The notes under the pieces: model-generated
The model's database searches: none
What the model saw: only the letters and a program-made list of their open reading frames with translations
Told to the model about the DNA's origin: nothing
Shown here: positions 4,631-8,745 of the stretch, one piece after another
Layout of the letters: every line of letters starts with the position of its first letter
How positions within the stretch are numbered: position 1 is the stretch's first letter
Program-made: the position numbers and the translations under genes
From: Bacteroidota bacterium
Lineage (GTDB): Bacteria > Bacteroidota > Bacteroidia > B-17B0 > B-17BO
DNA length: 8,745 bases
Reading direction: 5' to 3'
Assembly (NCBI GenBank): GCA_025356715.1
Contig: JANXRU010000280.1
Coordinates: 1-8,745, forward strand

Positions 4631-5056
4631 ATGGAAGACCCAACAAATCAAACAGACAATTCAATTTCTCCTGACACAACACCGAAGGTGATAGGAGTTG
4701 GTGGCATTTTCTTTTTTGTTGAAAATCCCAAAGAAACGAGAGATTGGTATAGTAAAAACTTAGGGTTTGAAACCAATGATTGGGGTTCGACTTTTGAATC
4801 GAGAAACGTTAACAAACCCGATGAGATAAATGCTCTCCAATGGAGTCCTTTTAAAAAAGGAAGTGAGTATTTCGCACCTTCAAAAAAGGAATTTATGATT
4901 AACTATCGGGTTCAAAATATTGAAGGGCTTGTAAATAAACTCAAAGAAAGTGGAGTAATAATTGTTGATGAAATTGAGCCTTCTGAGTATGGAAAATTTG
5001 TTCATATTTTAGACTTGGAAGGAAATAAAATTGAATTGTGGGAGCCTATTGATTAA
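4631..5056 (+). CDS. VOC (glyoxalase/bleomycin-resistance fold) family protein
   Basis: This 141-residue protein has a polar N-terminal tail of about 19 residues, then one VOC domain made of two beta-alpha-beta-beta-beta modules. Module one starts at VIGVGGIFFFVENPKETRDW (20-39) and includes YSKNLGFETND. Module two includes MINYRVQNIEGLVNKLKESG (about 90-109) and ends in GNKIELWEP, where E135 is in the usual position of the last metal-binding glutamate. The first-strand position, often H or Q in metal-dependent members, is glycine (GVGGIFF), so a glyoxalase I reaction is not supported. The substrate is unknown. It is cytoplasmic and probably co-transcribed with the DUF4199 gene. The stop is 13 bp from the stop of the convergent lptD-like gene, and no clear hairpin terminator lies between them. 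Confidence 0.85.
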   Translation: MEDPTNQTDNSISPDTTPKVIGVGGIFFFVENPKETRDWYSKNLGFETNDWGSTFESRNVNKPDEINALQWSPFKKGSEYFAPSKKEFMINYRVQNIEGLVNKLKESGVIIVDEIEPSEYGKFVHILDLEGNKIELWEPID

Positions 5057-5069
5057 TGTCTCTAAATTA

Positions 5070-7814
5070 TTAAATAGTTCTATCAAACCACTCGCGCCTG
5101 CGGGTTTGTTTGAGTTCTTGGAGGATAGATGCTTTTACGTGGATGGTAAACAAAAAACTCTGACGTGGTCCGAAAGGAATCCAATCAAATTTAAACTCCC
5201 AACAATGCAAATCGCGGGTCATGTTTATGGATGTAAATGAAACTGCTTTATTTTTAAAATCATAACCTGAGCTATATCCAATTTTCCATTTTTTGGTGAG
5301 GTTAAAATCGCCCGAATAATTTAATGTTTGAATAAAATTACTGATTGCAGGAGTGTTAAGATTAGTATATTTATTATATCCAACGGTATAGTTTACAGTA
5401 AGTGTCCATGGTACATTAAAGTCAGCATATTCACCAGGAAAATCATTGATGTATTTTAACTCGCCAGAGTATCCTTTTTTATCAGTAGTTTTTTTTCCTT
5501 TTAATAGATTTTGATTGAATGTGGCATTTAATCCAATTTGAGCAGTATTTATACTTCCCAAACCTCCTCCATCTTTTAAATAAAATTGGTTAATGCGCCT
5601 CACCGATTTATATCCATTTGTTTCATCAATAACATTTTTATAAGGATCTAAAGCGGCACTACCATTGATGGTTACGTTTTTAAATAATTTTGTACGAGCG
5701 CTTAAACTAATATTACTCAGGTTTAATGAATCGGCAAAAATATTGTACGCTCCGGCAGCTTTTATGGTTTCAAATAATTGAACTTTTTGTTCTTTACGAG
5801 CAGTATCTTTTCCTTTCCAAACTTTCATCTCTAAATTATTATCGAGTGCAAAATCAATATTGCCTTGTTTTGTAGAACCTGGAGTACCATATAACCCGCG
5901 TTCAAAAATGGAATATTTTACAATTTTGCCAGTGGCATCAGTATATGTTTTATAATAGGATTGATTGCTATAATCGGGCGTATATGATAGTCCAACAGTG
6001 GGAATTAAAACATGTCTTATTGCCGATATTTTTCCTTTACTAAATTGTTTCATTCCATAATAACGTGTGTTTAATGAAACCGAAGGATTGTACGTAAATG
6101 CTCTTTCAAAACCATCATACGTTTTGGTTACTAAGTTTCCTTCGGCATCAATTTCTTTTCGGATGGTTTTATAATACCAATATTCATTTAATCCAACTCG
6201 AGCAGAGAGCGTATAATATTTTCTAATTTTAAATGAAGTTTGAATGGGGAGTGTGTGAAGCATTCCAAATCTTCCTGTTGTATCATAGTAATCATTAAAC
6301 TCAGATGCTGTTCTACTTCTAAAAAGTAATGAATCTTTTGAGTCAAATTGATTTCTAAACTGAAAAGTATAATTGGTAGAAATATTTTCATACCATTTAT
6401 CGGCAACAGGTTTAAACTTGGATTTTAAAGGAGTAAAACTACTTACGTTAAAAGTGAAATCGGGAAAAGAAATTCCAATATCGCGAGTAAGCGTATTTTG
6501 TGAAACACGAGCATTGGTACTCAAATTATATTTACCGCCTTTCATTGATTTTCCGTAGGAAATACTGGATACCATTTGATTGGTTACAATATTTTGAGCA
6601 TTGTATGAATTGGTAGATAAATATGTGCTTGATACCAAATTTACATTAGCACTAAAATTAGTTCCTGGTCTTGCTTTTGAATCCTGAGAGTGAAGCCATG
6701 TTAACTGAAAATCTTTTTGAGTTCTGTATGATGGATCTTCGGGCAATCCAAATTGATTATTGGCATAATTAAAAACTAAGTTTCCATTATAATGATATCG
6801 GTTAGCGTATCTAAATATAGTATGTGATCCCCAACTTAAGTTTGAGTAAATATCACCTGTAACTTGTAAATCGGCATGATCTCCTAACCCTATATAATAT
6901 CCACCTGCACGTAGAAAAAATCCTCTTGAAATATCACTTCCATATTGAGGAATAATTAAGCCTGATGATTGTCCTTTTTTGATGGGGAAAATAGCAAACG
7001 GAAAAATGAGAGGCGTATTTATATCTTCAATAACCAAGTTTGGCCAAAGTGCTACCACTTTTTTATCAGGAATTACTTTTAGTTTGTAAGCGGTAATATA
7101 AAAGTGCGGAGAATCAGCAGAACAGGTAGTGTATCGGGCATGTTGGATTCCGAATTCATTGTCTTCATTTTTAATTACATCTTTTCCATGCACATAACCT
7201 TCGCCTTCGGTAGTTCCAAATTCACTTAAATAACCTCTTTTGGTTTTATAATTATAGGCAATGCGCAAGGCTTTAAATTCCTGAGCACCTTGTTTAAAAA
7301 CGGGAGATCCAATTAATTTTCCCGAAGAATCAATCGTTCCCATTGTTGTAATTAGATTTTTATCTAATTCTATTTTTATGAAATCGGCTTTTATATTTAA
7401 ATCTTCATAAAAAACTTTGGCATCTCCATATAAATAAACCACTTTTTTATCGGCACTATAAACAATGGAATCACGTGCGGTATATTTTACTTTTGTTTTT
7501 AACGCACTTTTTGATTTTTGTAAATGAACAGTATCCATTGTATCAAACGTTAATAATGAATCAATATCCATCGAATCCATTAGCATATTAGTGTTTGTTG
7601 AATCTACTGACTTTAAAGAGTTTTTATTTTTTGAGATACTTTTTTTAGGTTTCTCTTTTACTTTCTTTTTTTGAGCAGATGAAGGATTATTTTGTGCATC
7701 AACAAACATAATTGAACAAATCAACAATAGGGTTGGTATAAGTTTAACCCATGTAGATTTTATCTCTGAAAAAACTATCTTAAAGTTGTATATCGTATTT
7801 ATCAATTCGGGCAA
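5070..7814 (-). CDS. lptD: LptD-type outer-membrane LPS assembly protein
   Basis: This 914-residue protein is the outer-membrane translocon that inserts lipopolysaccharide into the outer leaflet, with LptE as plug in well-studied species. A hydrophobic segment (KLIPTLLLICSIMFVDA, 24-40) is the signal peptide. A low-complexity K/S/D linker (43-105) follows. Residues 108-215 form an OstA/LptA-like beta-jellyroll (ARDSIVYSADKKVVYLYGDA, then VFYEDLNIKAD). The hallmark entry of the barrel is FPFAIFPIKKGQSSGLIIPQ (271-290). The rest is a long beta-barrel of aromatic strands, ending with the conserved-looking RDLHCWEFKFDWIPFG and FTIHVKASILQELK. The mature protein has only two cysteines, C231 and C871. 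The start is uncertain: the frame opens after a stop at 7821-7823, and the only starts before the signal peptide are TTG at 7814 or 7805. The first ATG (codon 36) lies inside the signal. The gene is divergent from the amidase with 23 bp between starts. Confidence 0.9.
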   Translation of the reverse strand: MPELINTIYNFKIVFSEIKSTWVKLIPTLLLICSIMFVDAQNNPSSAQKKKVKEKPKKSISKNKNSLKSVDSTNTNMLMDSMDIDSLLTFDTMDTVHLQKSKSALKTKVKYTARDSIVYSADKKVVYLYGDAKVFYEDLNIKADFIKIELDKNLITTMGTIDSSGKLIGSPVFKQGAQEFKALRIAYNYKTKRGYLSEFGTTEGEGYVHGKDVIKNEDNEFGIQHARYTTCSADSPHFYITAYKLKVIPDKKVVALWPNLVIEDINTPLIFPFAIFPIKKGQSSGLIIPQYGSDISRGFFLRAGGYYIGLGDHADLQVTGDIYSNLSWGSHTIFRYANRYHYNGNLVFNYANNQFGLPEDPSYRTQKDFQLTWLHSQDSKARPGTNFSANVNLVSSTYLSTNSYNAQNIVTNQMVSSISYGKSMKGGKYNLSTNARVSQNTLTRDIGISFPDFTFNVSSFTPLKSKFKPVADKWYENISTNYTFQFRNQFDSKDSLLFRSRTASEFNDYYDTTGRFGMLHTLPIQTSFKIRKYYTLSARVGLNEYWYYKTIRKEIDAEGNLVTKTYDGFERAFTYNPSVSLNTRYYGMKQFSKGKISAIRHVLIPTVGLSYTPDYSNQSYYKTYTDATGKIVKYSIFERGLYGTPGSTKQGNIDFALDNNLEMKVWKGKDTARKEQKVQLFETIKAAGAYNIFADSLNLSNISLSARTKLFKNVTINGSAALDPYKNVIDETNGYKSVRRINQFYLKDGGGLGSINTAQIGLNATFNQNLLKGKKTTDKKGYSGELKYINDFPGEYADFNVPWTLTVNYTVGYNKYTNLNTPAISNFIQTLNYSGDFNLTKKWKIGYSSGYDFKNKAVSFTSINMTRDLHCWEFKFDWIPFGPRQSFLFTIHVKASILQELKQTRRREWFDRTI

Positions 7815-7928
7815 ACTTAATTAAAGTTAAAAACATAGTGAAATTAAACGCACTTCTATATTTTAGTATTTTAGCAATAAGCCTTTGTGCATACAAACCT
7901 TTGGATGTGCAAAAAAGCAAAATAAAAA
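7811..7928 (+). repeat. Tandem gene duplication unit (partner 8628-8745)
   Basis: Bases 7811-7928 align without gaps to 8628-8745 with 103 of 118 identical by hand count. Homology starts at GCAAACTT in both and is lost immediately upstream (CAATTCGG versus TCTAAATG). It continues to the window end. The unit period is 817 bp, the size of one amidase gene plus its spacer, so this is a whole-gene tandem duplication that has since diverged. Confidence 0.85.
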
Positions 7929-8614
7929 TAATTACTGTGGATGCGGGGCATGGCGGACATGATGCAGGCTGCATGTATGGAGGTGCTAAAGAAAAAGAAG
8001 TAACATTAAGCATTGCGTTAAAAATAGGTGCCGCAATAGAAAAAATAATGCCAGAGGTGAAAGTAATTTATACCCGAACTACTGATGAATTTATTGAATT
8101 ACACGAAAGAGCTGGAATTGCAAACCGCAATAATGCCAATCTTTTTATTTCTATTCACTGCAATGCCAATAAAAAAACAGAAGTATTTGGAACCGAAACT
8201 TACTCTATGGGACTTCATAAAAGTGAAGGAAATTTAGATGTAGCAAAACGTGAAAACGATGTAATTTTATTGGAAAAAGATTACCAAGAGCAATATGAAG
8301 GGTTTGATCCAAACTCACCTGAGGCACATATTTATTTCTCTTTTTTACAGAGCTCTTATTTAGATCAAAGTTTAAGATTGGCTTCACTTGTAGAAGGAAA
8401 TCTTACCAAAATAAACAGAACAAGTAGAGGTGTAAAACAAGCAGGATTTATGGTTTTATGGAGAAGTAAAATGCCAAGCATACTTATTGAAACAGGTTTT
8501 TTAAGTAATAAATCTGATAGAACTTTACTCACATCTGAATCTGGTCAAATGGAACTTGCAGAAGCTATCGCCAAAGGGGTAAGTGAATATAAAAAAAATG
8601 TAGAAGGGAAATAA
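7838..8614 (+). CDS. N-acetylmuramoyl-L-alanine amidase (Amidase_3), first tandem copy
   Basis: This is a 258-residue, zinc-dependent peptidoglycan amidase that cleaves the bond between N-acetylmuramic acid and L-alanine, used in septum splitting and wall turnover. The Amidase_3 residues are all present: zinc ligands H38 in VDAGHGGHD, E52 in KEKEV and H107 in ISIHCNA, and the catalytic glutamate E218 in ILIETGFLSN. Residues 5-18 are a signal-peptide core (LLYFSILAISLCA), so it is exported to the periplasm. The Cys17 context ISLC is not a good lipobox. No SPOR, LysM or AMIN domain is attached. The chosen start is GTG. The preceding ten codons (7808-7837, CGG GCA AAC...) are also open and are homologous to the first ten codons of the next copy, where the first is ATG. 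The true start could therefore lie further upstream if a rare codon such as ATT 7805 is used. The next copy begins 10 bp after the stop. Confidence 0.9.
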   Translation: MKLNALLYFSILAISLCAYKPLDVQKSKIKIITVDAGHGGHDAGCMYGGAKEKEVTLSIALKIGAAIEKIMPEVKVIYTRTTDEFIELHERAGIANRNNANLFISIHCNANKKTEVFGTETYSMGLHKSEGNLDVAKRENDVILLEKDYQEQYEGFDPNSPEAHIYFSFLQSSYLDQSLRLASLVEGNLTKINRTSRGVKQAGFMVLWRSKMPSILIETGFLSNKSDRTLLTSESGQMELAEAIAKGVSEYKKNVEGK

Positions 8615-8624
8615 TGATTTCTAA

Positions 8625-8745
8625 ATGGCAAACTTTATTAAAGGTAAAAATATAGTGAAATTGTACACACTCATATCTTTTGGAATTTTGGCAATAAGCC
8701 TTTGTGCATATAAACCTTTAGATGTGCAAAAAAACAAAATAAAAA
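8625..8745 (+). CDS. N-acetylmuramoyl-L-alanine amidase, second tandem copy (cut by window end)
   Basis: Only the N-terminus is in the window. From ATG at 8625 it reads MANFIKGKNIVKLYTLIS and then GILAISLCAYKPLDVQ, a signal peptide followed by the same sequence that precedes the catalytic domain in the first copy. From the shared GTG codon (8655), 24 of 30 residues match the first copy. An alternative start is that GTG. It begins 10 bp after the first copy's stop, so the two are likely one transcription unit. The catalytic part lies beyond the window and its integrity cannot be judged. Confidence 0.8.
   Translation, partial: MANFIKGKNIVKLYTLISFGILAISLCAYKPLDVQKNKIK

Noticed and set aside
4631..5056. 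Calling the VOC protein a lactoylglutathione lyase (gloA) or a bleomycin-resistance protein
   Set aside because: The fold fits, but the first metal-ligand position is glycine and no substrate-specific motif was recognised, so only the superfamily is supported.
5031..5240. 69-codon open frame on the plus strand at the VOC-lptD junction
   Set aside because: It overlaps the end of the VOC gene and is antisense to the conserved C-terminus of LptD.

Overview
The window looks like a Bacteroidota genome or metagenome contig. It is AT-rich. The start codons follow A-rich leaders rather than Shine-Dalgarno sites. Exact TAnnTTTG (-7) promoter boxes occur. The gene content also fits: a Bacteroidota-type LptD, a DUF4199 membrane protein and small SPII lipoproteins.

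Left part (about 1-3907): an accessory region that reads as an integron-like cassette array. Five sites of the attC type (one cut by the window edge, one degenerate) separate four compact units of about 0.87-1.02 kb. Unit A (69-1091) carries a trypsin-fold serine peptidase with a complete His-Asp-Ser triad. Unit B (1092-2078) carries a lipoprotein on the minus strand. Unit C (2079-3034) carries a GNAT-like acetyltransferase, whose 5' end is broken by a one-base frameshift, plus a 62-residue basic protein. Unit D (3035-3901) carries a cysteine-rich lipoprotein on the minus strand. The three whole sites are 131, 132 and 128 bp long and have matching inner arms. The right end of each site is the reverse complement of the left end of the NEXT site, which is the known signature of cassettes inserted one at a time by a tyrosine site-specific recombinase. 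No integrase gene lies in the window.

Middle (3908-5056): a tiny doubtful ORF, then a DUF4199 four-helix membrane protein and a VOC (glyoxalase-fold) protein in a probable two-gene operon.

Right part (5070-8745): chromosomal envelope genes. A full-length LptD-type outer-membrane LPS transporter on the minus strand runs convergent with the VOC gene. It is divergent, with only 23 bp between the starts, from a zinc-dependent N-acetylmuramoyl-L-alanine amidase. A second, paralogous amidase begins 10 bp after the first and runs off the window. Both genes at the divergent junction lack an ATG start, whereas the second amidase copy keeps an in-frame ATG just where the homology between the copies begins.

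The observation most worth following is the cassette array with its co-varying ends. The frameshifted acetyltransferase and the tandem amidases come next.
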